DNA of 64,000 nucleotides, from assembly GCF_011764585.1 (NCBI RefSeq), contig NZ_AP022853.1, positions 1,037,501-1,101,500 of the forward strand. The letters are read 5' to 3'. This document shows, piece after piece, positions 6,571 through 15,275 of the stretch; the stretch's first letter is position 1; each line of letters begins with the position of its first letter. The DNA comes from Sulfurimicrobium lacus (GTDB lineage Bacteria > Pseudomonadota > Gammaproteobacteria > Burkholderiales > Sulfuricellaceae). The notes below the pieces were generated by a model that was given only the letters and a program-made list of their open reading frames with translations, did no database searches and was not told the DNA's origin. Both the position numbers and the translations under genes were made by a program.

Positions 6571-7866
6571 ATGGCAGAGCAGCGCAAGGCTTATCTCGAT
6601 CTGGGCGATGGCCGTGGGCCGATAGAGTTACCGGTCTATTCCGGCACCGCTGGTCCGGATGTGGTGGATATCCGCAGCCTGGCCAAACTTGGCGTGTTTA
6701 CCTACGACCCCGGCTTCATGTCGACGGCGAGCTGCAATTCCGGCATTACCTACATCGACGGGGATGCCGGAATTTTGCTCTACCGCGGCTATCCCATCGA
6801 GCAACTGGCCGAGCACGCCGATTTCATCGAGGTCTGCCATCTGCTGTATTACGGCGAACTGCCGGACGCGGCGCAGAAAGAGTCGTTCGACACGATCATC
6901 CGCACCCACACCATGGTGCACGACCAGATCAACAACTTCTTCCGCGGTTTCCGCCGCGACGCGCACCCCATGGCGGTGATGGTGGGGGTGGTGGGCGCCT
7001 TGTCGGCGTTTTACCAGGATTCGGCCAACGTGGGCGACCCGCGGCACCGCGAAATTTCCGCGCACCGCCTGATCGCCAAGGTGCCGACCATCGCGGCCAT
7101 GAGCTACAAGTACAACATGGGCCAGCCGTTCGCCTACCCGCGCAACCGCTTGAGCTACGCGGCGAATTTCCTGCACATGATGTTCTCCACGCCGTGCGAG
7201 GAATACGAGCCCAACCCGGTGCTGGTGAAGGCGCTGGACCGCATCCTGATCCTGCACGCCGACCACGAGCAGAACGCTTCCACCTCCACGGTGCGTCTGG
7301 CCGGATCGAGCGGGGCCAACCCCTTCGCCTGCGTGGCGGCGGGCATCGCCTCCCTGTGGGGACCGGCTCACGGCGGCGCCAACGAGGCGGTGCTGAAAAT
7401 GCTGGAAGAAATCGAGGATGTTTCCAACATCCCCAAATTCATCGCGCGCGCCAAGGACAAGAGCAATCCCTTCCGCCTCATGGGCTTCGGCCACCGCGTC
7501 TACAAGAACTTCGACCCGCGCGCCCGGCTCATGCGCCAGACCTGCCACGAAGTGCTCAACGAACTGGGCATCTACGACGACCGCCTGTTCAAGATCGCAC
7601 TCGAACTGGAGCGGATTGCGCTGGAAGACGAGTATTTCATCGAGAAAAAGCTCTACCCCAACGTGGATTTCTACTCCGGCATCATCCTGCGCGCCATGAA
7701 CATCCCGACCAACATGTTCACCGCGATTTTCGCCATCGCGCGCACCATCGGCTGGATCTCGCAGTGGGACGAAATGATCACCGACCCGGAACAGAAAATC
7801 GGCCGTCCGCGCCAGCTCTACCGCGGCGCGGCGCAGCGCGAGTTGGTGCCGCTGAGTAAGCGGTGA
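6571..7866 (+). CDS. gltA: Citrate synthase
   Basis: It encodes 431 residues from ATG 6571, with GGAG 6 nt upstream; TTG 6559 is less likely. It condenses acetyl-CoA with oxaloacetate. The sequence is of the type II, E. coli-like hexameric kind: an N-terminal beta extension, [29 protein letters not shown] with one catalytic His, [11 protein letters not shown], and [15 protein letters not shown] with a second His. The C-terminal part ([11 protein letters not shown]) is complete. It sits 21 bp behind sdhE and ahead of sucA, giving a TCA-cycle operon. Confidence 0.97.
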   Translation: MAEQRKAYLDLGDGRGPIELPVYSGTAGPDVVDIRSLAKLGVFTYDPGFMSTASCNSGITYIDGDAGILLYRGYPIEQLAEHADFIEVCHLLYYGELPDAAQKESFDTIIRTHTMVHDQINNFFRGFRRDAHPMAVMVGVVGALSAFYQDSANVGDPRHREISAHRLIAKVPTIAAMSYKYNMGQPFAYPRNRLSYAANFLHMMFSTPCEEYEPNPVLVKALDRILILHADHEQNASTSTVRLAGSSGANPFACVAAGIASLWGPAHGGANEAVLKMLEEIEDVSNIPKFIARAKDKSNPFRLMGFGHRVYKNFDPRARLMRQTCHEVLNELGIYDDRLFKIALELERIALEDEYFIEKKLYPNVDFYSGIILRAMNIPTNMFTAIFAIARTIGWISQWDEMITDPEQKIGRPRQLYRGAAQRELVPLSKR

Positions 7867-7869
7867 GCG

Positions 7870-7926
7870 GTGAGCAGTGAGCAGTGAGCAGTGCGCGCAG
7901 TTCACTGCTTACAGCTCGCTGCTCAC
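7870..7926. repeat. Inverted repeat of GTGAGCA units between gltA and sucA
   Basis: The left arm (7870-7893) is a tandem of GTGAGCA-type heptamers. The right arm (7903-7926) is its complement with about 20 of 24 bases pairing, around a 9 base loop. It starts 4 bases after the gltA stop and ends 20 bases before the sucA start. It could slow RNA decay or reduce read-through; there is no T run. Confidence 0.7.
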
Positions 7927-7946
7927 CCATTTCAGAAAGGACGCAC

Positions 7947-10781
7947 ATGACCGTCATGCAGGCCTTCCTCGATAATTCCTACCTCTACGGCGGCAATGCC
8001 GAGTTCGTCGAGGGCCTGTACGAGTCCTGGCTGGGCAATCCGGAGAGCGTGGGCGAGGAATGGCGGCGCTATTTCGAGCGCCTGCAGCAGAGCGACAGCG
8101 GCCAGACGCGCGACATCCCCCATGCGCCGATTCGCGAATCCTTCATCCAGTGCACCCGCGATCCCGCCGCGGCGAACCACTTGCTGGTGTGTTCTCCTTT
8201 CCTCGAACTGGAGCGCAAGCAGGTCAAGGTGCTGCAGCTCATCAACGCCTACCGTTTCCTCGGGGTGCGCCACGCCAACGTCGATCCCATCAAGCGCTTC
8301 GAGCGCCCCCGTGTGCCGCAACTGGAACTGGCCTACTACGGTCTGGGCGAAGCCGACCTGGCGACGCTGTTCGACACCGGTTCGCTGGTGGGGCTGGACC
8401 GGGCCAGCTTGGCGGAAATTCTGGCGATGCTGCAGGAAACCTACTGCGGTACGTTCGGCGCGGAATACATGTACATCAGTGATATCGCGCAGAAAAGATG
8501 GCTGCAGGCGCAGATCGAAGGTTGCCGCGCGCGCCCGAACCTGCCCCCGGCGCAGAAAAAACACGTGCTGGGCCGCGTCACGGCGGCGGAGACGCTGGAA
8601 AAATACCTGCATACCCGCTTTGTCGGGCAGAAGCGTTTTTCGCTGGAGGGCAGCGAAAGCCTGATCCCCTTGCTCGATCACCTGGTCGAACTGTCCGGCG
8701 CTCGCGGGGTGCAGGAAGTCGTGCTCGGCATGGCCCATCGCGGGCGCCTCAACGTGCTGGTCAACATCATCGGCAAAATGCCGCGCGACCTGTTCAACGA
8801 GTTCGAGGGCATCCACAGCCACCACGACCACATCACCACCGGCGACGTGAAATACCACCAGGGATTTTCCTCCGATGTCGCCACGTCGGGCGGGCCGGTG
8901 CACGTCACCCTGGCCTTCAACCCCTCGCACCTGGAAATCATCAACCCTGTGGTGGAGGGCTCGGTGCGCGCGCGCCAGCACCGCCGCGGCGACCTCCTCG
9001 GCGAGCAGGTGATCCCGGTGCTGATCCACGGCGACGCCGCCTTCGCCGGCCAGGGCGTGGTGATGGAAACGCTCAACATGTCGCAGACGCGCGGCTTCGG
9101 GACGGGCGGCACGGTGCACGTGGTGGTCAACAACCAGATCGGCTTCACCACCTCGGATGCGCGCGATACGCGCTCCAGCCTGTATTGCACCGACGTGGCG
9201 AAAATGGTCGAGGCGCCGGTGTTCCACGTCAACGGTGACGACCCGGAGGCGGTGTTGCTGGCCGCCCAGATCGCCTTCGATTTCCGCATGACCTTCAAGA
9301 AGGATGTGGTGATCGACATGATGTGCATGCGCCGCCTCGGCCACAACGAGCAGGACGAGCCGGCGGTGACGCAGCCGCTGATGTACAAGAAAATCGCCCA
9401 GCATCCCGGTACGCGGCGCATCTACGCGGAACGTCTGGCGGCGGAGGGGGTGGTCTCGGCGGAAGAAGCACAGCAGATGATCGTCGATCACACCGAGACG
9501 CTGGATGCAGGCGAACAGCTCCGCTGCAAGCCGGTGCTGAGCAACTTCAAGCGTGCGTTTGCCACCGACTGGAAAAAGTTCACCAACGCAAACTGGAACC
9601 AGCCCGCCCATACCGCGGTGCCGGTGCCCGACCTGCAACGCCTGGCGGAAAAATTGACCACGGTGCCGGACAATTTCAAGCTCCACCCGCGGGTGGAAAA
9701 GATCCTCGCCGACCGCAGGCTGATGGGCGAAGGCAAGCTGCCGCTCGACTGGGGCATGGCGGAAAACCTGGCCTACGCCGCCCTGCTGGAAAACGGCTAC
9801 GGCGTGCGCATTTCCGGGCAGGACAGCGGGCGCGGCACGTTTTTCCACCGCCATGCCGTGCTGCACGACCAGAAGCGCGAAAAATGGGACGCCGGCGAGT
9901 ACGTGCCGCTGCAGCATATCGCCGACAAGCAGCCGCCCTTCCTGGTGATCGACTCGGTGCTGTCGGAGGCGGCGGTGCTGGGGTTCGAATACGGCTACTC
10001 GACCGCCGAGCCGGAACAGTTGGTGATCTGGGAAGGCCAGTTCGGCGATTTCGCCAACGGCGCCCAGGTAGTGATCGACCAGTTCATCTGCGCCGGCGAA
10101 ACCAAGTGGGGACGCCTGTGCGGCCTGGTCATGATGCTGCCGCACGGCTACGAGGGCCAGGGGCCGGAGCATTCCTCGGCGCGCCTGGAGCGCTACCTGC
10201 AACTGTGCGCCGAATACAACATGCAGGTGTGCGTGCCCTCCACCCCGGCGCAGATGTTCCACATGCTGCGGCGCCAGATGCTGCGCCCCTATCGCAAGCC
10301 ACTCATCATCATGAGTCCGAAGAGCATGTTGCGCCGCAAGGAGTCGGTATCGAGCCTGGATGATCTCGCCAACGGCGTATTCCAGCCGCTGATTCCCGAG
10401 CAGGAAAAACTCAATCCCAAGGCGGTGCGGCGCGTCATCGCCTGCTCCGGCAAGGTCTACTACGACCTGCTCGCGGCGCGGAGCGCGCGTGACATCAAGG
10501 ACATCGCCATTCTGCGCGTGGAGCAGATTTATCCTTTCCCGCACGAGGAATTTGCGGCCGAGATGAAGCGCTACGCCAAGGCACAGGAAATCATGTGGGT
10601 ACAGGAAGAGCCGAAAAACCAGGGCGCGTGGTACACCATCGAACACTACCTGCGCCAGCACATGAAGCCGGGCCAGACGCTGAGCTACTCCAGCCGGAAA
10701 TCCTCGGCCGCGCCGGCGGTTGGCTACATGGCGGAGCACGTGGAACAGCAGGAAGCGCTGGTGGACGCGGCGCTGGGGTAA
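7947..10781 (+). CDS. sucA: 2-oxoglutarate dehydrogenase E1 component
   Basis: It encodes 944 residues from ATG 7947 with AGAAAGGA upstream. The enzyme is the thiamine-diphosphate-dependent decarboxylase of the 2-oxoglutarate dehydrogenase complex. The N-terminal SucB-binding segment (MQAFLDNSYLYGGNAEFVEGLYESW) is present. Hallmarks follow: GMAHRGRLNVLVNIIGK, GDVKYHQGFSSD, HGDAAFAGQGVVMETLN and VVNNQIGFTTS in the ThDP domain, then the transketolase-like part (GYEGQGPEHSSARLERYL) and the C-terminal domain (VQEEPKNQGAWY). Length is normal for the family. It is followed by sucB after a 123 bp gap with a palindrome. Confidence 0.97.
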   Translation: MTVMQAFLDNSYLYGGNAEFVEGLYESWLGNPESVGEEWRRYFERLQQSDSGQTRDIPHAPIRESFIQCTRDPAAANHLLVCSPFLELERKQVKVLQLINAYRFLGVRHANVDPIKRFERPRVPQLELAYYGLGEADLATLFDTGSLVGLDRASLAEILAMLQETYCGTFGAEYMYISDIAQKRWLQAQIEGCRARPNLPPAQKKHVLGRVTAAETLEKYLHTRFVGQKRFSLEGSESLIPLLDHLVELSGARGVQEVVLGMAHRGRLNVLVNIIGKMPRDLFNEFEGIHSHHDHITTGDVKYHQGFSSDVATSGGPVHVTLAFNPSHLEIINPVVEGSVRARQHRRGDLLGEQVIPVLIHGDAAFAGQGVVMETLNMSQTRGFGTGGTVHVVVNNQIGFTTSDARDTRSSLYCTDVAKMVEAPVFHVNGDDPEAVLLAAQIAFDFRMTFKKDVVIDMMCMRRLGHNEQDEPAVTQPLMYKKIAQHPGTRRIYAERLAAEGVVSAEEAQQMIVDHTETLDAGEQLRCKPVLSNFKRAFATDWKKFTNANWNQPAHTAVPVPDLQRLAEKLTTVPDNFKLHPRVEKILADRRLMGEGKLPLDWGMAENLAYAALLENGYGVRISGQDSGRGTFFHRHAVLHDQKREKWDAGEYVPLQHIADKQPPFLVIDSVLSEAAVLGFEYGYSTAEPEQLVIWEGQFGDFANGAQVVIDQFICAGETKWGRLCGLVMMLPHGYEGQGPEHSSARLERYLQLCAEYNMQVCVPSTPAQMFHMLRRQMLRPYRKPLIIMSPKSMLRRKESVSSLDDLANGVFQPLIPEQEKLNPKAVRRVIACSGKVYYDLLAARSARDIKDIAILRVEQIYPFPHEEFAAEMKRYAKAQEIMWVQEEPKNQGAWYTIEHYLRQHMKPGQTLSYSSRKSSAAPAVGYMAEHVEQQEALVDAALG

Positions 10782-10788
10782 ATTTCAG

Positions 10789-10838
10789 CCACAGAGATCA
10801 CAGAGGACACAGAGAAGAACGCTCTGTGATCTCTGTGG
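10789..10838. repeat. Perfect 17 bp inverted repeat between sucA and sucB
   Basis: CCACAGAGATCACAGAG (10789-10805) is matched exactly by its complement at 10822-10838 around a 16 base loop, and the left side also contains CACAGAG direct repeats. It resembles intergenic palindromes dispersed in many proteobacterial genomes (recollection). It may tune E1 versus E2 expression within the operon. Confidence 0.8.
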
Positions 10839-10904
10839 CAATAAATTTTGTGAATAGAAGTTGGTAGGGTGGCGGCTCACCCTACGGGCCTTGTGGAGAC
10901 ATCA

Positions 10905-12065
10905 ATGCAAATCGAAATCAAAGTTCCAGCCCTGTCGGAATCGGTTACAGAAGGCACCCTTTTGACGTGGCACAAGCAGGAAGGCGATGCCGTGGCTCAG
11001 GGCGAGAACCTGATCGACCTGGAAACGGACAAGGTGGTGCTGGAACTCCCCGCGCCGCAGGCCGGAGTATTGAGCCGCATCGTCAGGCAGAACGGCGAGG
11101 TGGTTCGTCCCGGCGATGTGCTGGCCATGCTCGACACCGAAGCAAGGGTGGCGCCTCCGGTGACCAAGGCGGCGCTCGAACCGGCTCTCAGCCCGTCAGT
11201 GCGCAAGCTGGTGGCGGAACACGATCTCGACGCGGCACAGATCGCTGGCAGCGGTCGCGGCGGGCGGGTGACCAAGGAAGATGTGCTGGCGCAAGTGGAA
11301 AAATCCGCCCAGCCGACCTTCGCCAGCGCTCCCGTGCAAATCCCGGCGCCGGCGTTGAACGGCGAGCGTCCCGAGCAGCGCGTGCCCATGACCCGCCTGC
11401 GCGCCCGGGTGGCGGAACGACTGGTGCAGGCGCAGCAGACTGCCGCCATTCTCACCACCTTCAACGAAGTCAACATGCAGCCGGTGATGGAGCTGCGCAA
11501 TCGGCACAAGGATAAGTTCGAGAAGGAGCACGGCGTCAAGCTGGGTTTCATGTCCTTCTTCGTCAAGGCGGCGGTCGCGGCGCTGAAGAAATTCCCGGCG
11601 GTAAACGCCTCCATCGACGGCGGCGACATCATTTACCACGGCTACTTCGATATCGGCATCGCGGTGGGATCGCCGCGCGGCCTGGTGGTCCCGGTGGTGC
11701 GCGACGCGGACGCGCTGTCCTTCGCCGACATCGAGAAGAAAATCGCCGATTTCGGCGCGCGCGCGCGCGACGGCAAGCTCACCATCGAAGAACTCACTGG
11801 CGGCACCTTCACGATTTCCAACGGCGGCGTGTTCGGCTCCATGATGTCCACCCCCATCCTCAATCCGCCGCAAAGCGGCATCCTCGGCATGCACAAGACC
11901 TACGACCGCCCGGTGGCCGAAAACGGCCAGGTGGTGATTCGTCCCATGATGTATCTTGCGCTGTCCTACGATCACCGCATCGTCGACGGCCGCGAGGCGG
12001 TGCTGTTCCTGGTGGCGATCAGGGAGGCGCTGGAAGACCCCGCGCGTTTGTTGTTGGGGGTTTGA
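10905..12065 (+). CDS. sucB: Dihydrolipoamide succinyltransferase (2-oxoglutarate dehydrogenase E2)
   Basis: It encodes 386 residues from ATG 10905 with GGAG upstream; the GTG at 10869 lies too far upstream of the conserved start [14 protein letters not shown]. Domains in order: a lipoyl domain (1-75) with the lipoylated Lys in [12 protein letters not shown], a peripheral-subunit-binding domain (about 95-135, [20 protein letters not shown]), then the catalytic core with [15 protein letters not shown] near the end. It forms the complex with sucA. The E3 gene (lpdA), often next in related operons, is absent here; zapE follows with overlapping codons. Confidence 0.97.
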   Translation: MQIEIKVPALSESVTEGTLLTWHKQEGDAVAQGENLIDLETDKVVLELPAPQAGVLSRIVRQNGEVVRPGDVLAMLDTEARVAPPVTKAALEPALSPSVRKLVAEHDLDAAQIAGSGRGGRVTKEDVLAQVEKSAQPTFASAPVQIPAPALNGERPEQRVPMTRLRARVAERLVQAQQTAAILTTFNEVNMQPVMELRNRHKDKFEKEHGVKLGFMSFFVKAAVAALKKFPAVNASIDGGDIIYHGYFDIGIAVGSPRGLVVPVVRDADALSFADIEKKIADFGARARDGKLTIEELTGGTFTISNGGVFGSMMSTPILNPPQSGILGMHKTYDRPVAENGQVVIRPMMYLALSYDHRIVDGREAVLFLVAIREALEDPARLLLGV

Positions 12066-13165
12066 GCGCGGCAGTGAGCACCGAGATACTCGCCTGCCTG
12101 CAAAGCCGGGCGGATGAGCGCGGGGTGGTCCTGGATGCCCCGCAGCGCTCTGCTGCCTGCCAGCTGCAACGGCTCCATGACGATCTGGTTCAGCCTTCGG
12201 CAATCCTGGATTCCCGGCTGCTGCGCCACGTCCTCAAGCCCCGTCCGGTGCTGGGGCTCTACCTGTGGGGAGCGGTAGGGCGCGGCAAGAGTTTTTTGAT
12301 GGATGCGTTTTTTTCCTGCGTGCCGCTGAAACACAAGCGCCGCATGCATTTCCATCACTTCATGCAGGAAGTGCACGACCGTCTTGCCGCCATGAAAGGG
12401 CAGTCCGATCCGCTGACTCGCCTGGCGCGGGAATTTTCCCGGCAGGTGCGTCTGCTGTGCCTCGACGAGTTTCACATCAACGACATCACCGATGCCATGC
12501 TGATGCGCGGCCTGCTCCAGGGGCTGCTCGATCGCGGCGTGGCGTTGGTGGTCACGAGCAATGCCGAGCCGGACTCACTGTACCGCAACGGCCTGCAACG
12601 GGGGCAATTCCTGCCGACCATCGCCTTGATCAAGCAACGCATGGAAGTAGTGCGCCTCGATGGCGGCGCGGATTATCGTCTCGGTGCGCTGGAACAGGCA
12701 GGCATCTACCACACGCCGCTGGATGAACGGGCGGATCAGGCGCTGGAGGCTATTTTCCTGGAGCAGGCCGGCAGCGAAGGGGAGAAAGGCTCCAGGCTGG
12801 AGGTCGCCGGGCGGATGATCAAGTCTCGGCGGCAAGGCGGGGGGGTGGCGTGGTTCGAGTTCGCCGAGTTATGCGGCGGACCGCGCAGCAAAGCCGACTA
12901 TATCGAGCTGGCGGGGTGTTTCCATACCCTGCTTCTCTCGGGTGTGCCGCAGTTCGACAGCCAATCACTGGCGCAGGCGAGGCGCTTCCTGTGGCTGGTG
13001 GACGAGTTTTACGACCGCCGGGTCAAACTGGTGCTCTCCGCTGCGGTACCGCTGGGGAGACTCGGCCCGTCAAGCCTGTTCGACGGCGAATTCGAGCGCG
13101 CTTTAAGCCGCCTCGCAGAGATGCAGTCGCACGCCTACCTGGCAAATATCCATCAGCCGAGCTGA
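12062..13165 (+). CDS. zapE: Cell division ATPase ZapE (AFG1-like)
   Basis: It encodes 367 residues if started at TTG 12062, overlapping the sucB stop; GTG 12074 is an alternative. Walker A is [11 protein letters not shown] and Walker B is [11 protein letters not shown]. The family elements [32 protein letters not shown] and FLPTIALIK follow in the usual order. ZapE is an AAA+-like P-loop ATPase that acts on the Z-ring late in division; mitochondrial AFG1 is a relative. Its 3' end overlaps the convergent hydrolase gene by 13 bp. Confidence 0.93.
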   Translation: MSAAVSTEILACLQSRADERGVVLDAPQRSAACQLQRLHDDLVQPSAILDSRLLRHVLKPRPVLGLYLWGAVGRGKSFLMDAFFSCVPLKHKRRMHFHHFMQEVHDRLAAMKGQSDPLTRLAREFSRQVRLLCLDEFHINDITDAMLMRGLLQGLLDRGVALVVTSNAEPDSLYRNGLQRGQFLPTIALIKQRMEVVRLDGGADYRLGALEQAGIYHTPLDERADQALEAIFLEQAGSEGEKGSRLEVAGRMIKSRRQGGGVAWFEFAELCGGPRSKADYIELAGCFHTLLLSGVPQFDSQSLAQARRFLWLVDEFYDRRVKLVLSAAVPLGRLGPSSLFDGEFERALSRLAEMQSHAYLANIHQPS

Positions 13166-14040
13166 GCGGCGAGAAACTTTTCCATATCGGCATTCATGAT
13201 TTGAGCGATGGCCTGCGGCTTCTGGAACGGCAGGGCATGGTCGGCGCCGGGGATCAGGTGGCAAGTCCAGTCCATGCGTCGGCGGGAAATATCCTGGCAG
13301 AAATCGAATATCTCCCCGCTGGAGCGCTCTCCGACGAAGCTGCTGACGTGTTCCTGGGCAGCGATCAGCTGCGCCCGGTCAAGCTGTCGTGCTGCGCGGA
13401 TCACCGCTTCGAGTATGGAGGCCAGCCCCTTGGGGCGATGCGCGAGCCGCGTACGGACGATTTCCTCGTTGCGCGAATTGCGGGTGCGCTGAGGTGAAAC
13501 GGCGTCGAGGAAAGTTTCCAGCCCGAATTCCAGCTCCTCGTCGACGCGCAGTTTTTGCGCGGCCTGCAGCAGGATCTCGCGTCGGCTGTGCGATTCTTCC
13601 TCGGTGCCGCCATTCAGCAAGCCGGGTTCGAACAGGTAGGTCTTCTCCACGGCAACGGGGCGCGCCGCCTTGAGCTGCATCGCGACCAAGCCGCCGTAGG
13701 AATAGCCGGCGAGGTCGAATTTGTCCCACTGCAGGGAATCGAGCAGGGCAGATAGGTCGGCCACGACTTCGACGGTTTCGAAAGGGTGTTCCGTGCGGTC
13801 GGGGAAATGGGTCTTGCCGGTGCCGCGCAGGTCGGGTATCAGGATTTCCGACCAGTGCAGCAAGTGGCCGACGATGGCCTCCCAGGTGAGCTGGCCATCC
13901 ACCCCGGCGCCGTGGAGCAGCAGCAGACGCCGGTCGGCGAATGCGCTGCAGCGGTAGTGCCGGTAATAAACTGCCTGCTGAGGCAGGTTGAGGTAGCCTT
14001 CGGTGTCGGGCTTGAGAAGGATGGAAGTGGCGCAGGCCAC
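13153..14040 (-). CDS. Alpha/beta hydrolase, substrate unknown
   Basis: It encodes 295 residues. LLLLHGAGVDG is the oxyanion-hole loop, GYSYGG the nucleophile elbow with the catalytic Ser, and IPGADHALPFQKPQ supplies the catalytic His; the acid is probably in the preceding C-terminal strand region. A lid-like helical insertion (RREILLQAAQKLRVDEELEFG) lies between core strands. The fold class is clear but the substrate is not; esterase or peptidase-like roles are possible. It is the last gene of the leftward chemotaxis operon, 5 bp behind the EAL-HDOD gene. Confidence 0.85.
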   Translation of the reverse strand: MACATSILLKPDTEGYLNLPQQAVYYRHYRCSAFADRRLLLLHGAGVDGQLTWEAIVGHLLHWSEILIPDLRGTGKTHFPDRTEHPFETVEVVADLSALLDSLQWDKFDLAGYSYGGLVAMQLKAARPVAVEKTYLFEPGLLNGGTEEESHSRREILLQAAQKLRVDEELEFGLETFLDAVSPQRTRNSRNEEIVRTRLAHRPKGLASILEAVIRAARQLDRAQLIAAQEHVSSFVGERSSGEIFDFCQDISRRRMDWTCHLIPGADHALPFQKPQAIAQIMNADMEKFLAAQLG

Positions 14041-14045
14041 TAGGG

Positions 14046-15263
14046 TTAACCGATACCCAGCTGTTCAACCCAGGCCAGTGCTTCCATATGCGCCTTGTTG
14101 ACCATGTCAGGGTCCATGGCCATGGAGTCGGCCAGTTCCTCGATGCGTTTGGGATCGGAATTTTCACACGCTTCGCTCAGAGCGAGGAAAGGGCCGTATA
14201 CGCCCTGCCGTGTGAGCAGCGCATCGCAGATGGTGTCGGGCAGATAGAGCTTTTCCAGGATATCGGCCATGGGCATTTCCAGCATGGCGTCGAGGAGCGA
14301 GAAGATGCCGACGATGAAGAGGTTGTCGCGGTCGCTCTTTTCCAGATAGCTCTGGCCCAACAGTTCGGTGAGGCGGCCGCGGGTGATGGCGGTCTTCATT
14401 AGGGCCGGCGGTGTGGAGTCGTTGCCGGCGGTGGCGAGCAGCAGGGTGAGCCAGCGGTACAGTTGCTGATAGCCGAGGATGGCCAAGGCATGACGTATCG
14501 ACTGAATCTCGCATGACAGTCCGAAACCCACCGAATTGATGTAGCGCAGCAGCTTGAAAGAGAGCGCAACGTCGGCCTTGAAGCCGTTCTCTATTTCCTT
14601 CACATCTTCATTGTTGCGCACCTTGTTGAGCAGGGTCAGTACGGTGGCGTGGGCCGGGTTGATGATCTTGGCGCTGAGCGTTTCGGGATGGGCGAAGTAA
14701 TAGCCCTGGAAATAATGAAAGCCCAATTCCTTGCAGAATTTGTGTTCGGTGCGGGTTTCCACTTTTTCCGCGATAAGTTTTGCGGAGACGCCCTGTAATG
14801 AACGCACCAGCGTGGCGGTTCGGTCCAGACCGAGCTCGTGAATATCCACCTTGATGAAATCGGCGATCGGCAACAGATCCGTATTGATCGGGCGATGGTC
14901 GAAGTCGTCGAGCGCGAAGCGGAAGCCCAGTTGACGCAGGCTCTGGATGCGCGCGATCAACTCCGGGGTCGCTTCCACGGTTTCGATCAATTCCAGCACG
15001 ACGCGTTTGGCGGGCAGCAACTCGAGGAAATCGCTCTCCAGCATGGGGGCGGCGATATTGATGAAAGCCAGTTTGTCGCCCAGCAGCCAGTTGGCGTCCA
15101 TGTTGCTGAACGTGTTGACCAGGACATTGGTACCCGCGGACAGGTCATCCGTGATCTGGGCGGTGGAAGCATCGGCGCTATGGCGGAACAGCAGCTCATA
15201 GGCAATGATCTTTTGCTGTAGGTCGACAATTGGCTGGCGACCGATGAATGCGTGGTTCTGCAT
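14046..15263 (-). CDS. EAL-HDOD signalling protein, probably without phosphodiesterase activity
   Basis: It encodes 405 residues. Residues 1-200 form an EAL domain (FIGRQPIVDLQQKIIAYELL), but the signature EALxR is replaced by ELLFR and DDFG by DDFD, so c-di-GMP hydrolysis is unlikely. The motif HYFQGYYF near residue 190 is kept. Residues 205-390 form a HDOD domain (LLNKVRNNEDVKEIE, GLSCEIQSIRHALAILGY, DRDNLFIVGIFSLLDAMLE). Such proteins act as adaptors in motility or c-di-GMP signalling in several bacteria. It follows cheA by 12 bp and should be co-transcribed. Confidence 0.9.
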   Translation of the reverse strand: MQNHAFIGRQPIVDLQQKIIAYELLFRHSADASTAQITDDLSAGTNVLVNTFSNMDANWLLGDKLAFINIAAPMLESDFLELLPAKRVVLELIETVEATPELIARIQSLRQLGFRFALDDFDHRPINTDLLPIADFIKVDIHELGLDRTATLVRSLQGVSAKLIAEKVETRTEHKFCKELGFHYFQGYYFAHPETLSAKIINPAHATVLTLLNKVRNNEDVKEIENGFKADVALSFKLLRYINSVGFGLSCEIQSIRHALAILGYQQLYRWLTLLLATAGNDSTPPALMKTAITRGRLTELLGQSYLEKSDRDNLFIVGIFSLLDAMLEMPMADILEKLYLPDTICDALLTRQGVYGPFLALSEACENSDPKRIEELADSMAMDPDMVNKAHMEALAWVEQLGIG

Positions 15264-15275
15264 GATTAGCTCGGA

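Noticed and set aside
7932-10739. 935-codon minus-strand open frame over sucA
   Set aside because: Low-complexity His/Arg/Val-rich antisense product; sucA is complete and canonical on the other strand.
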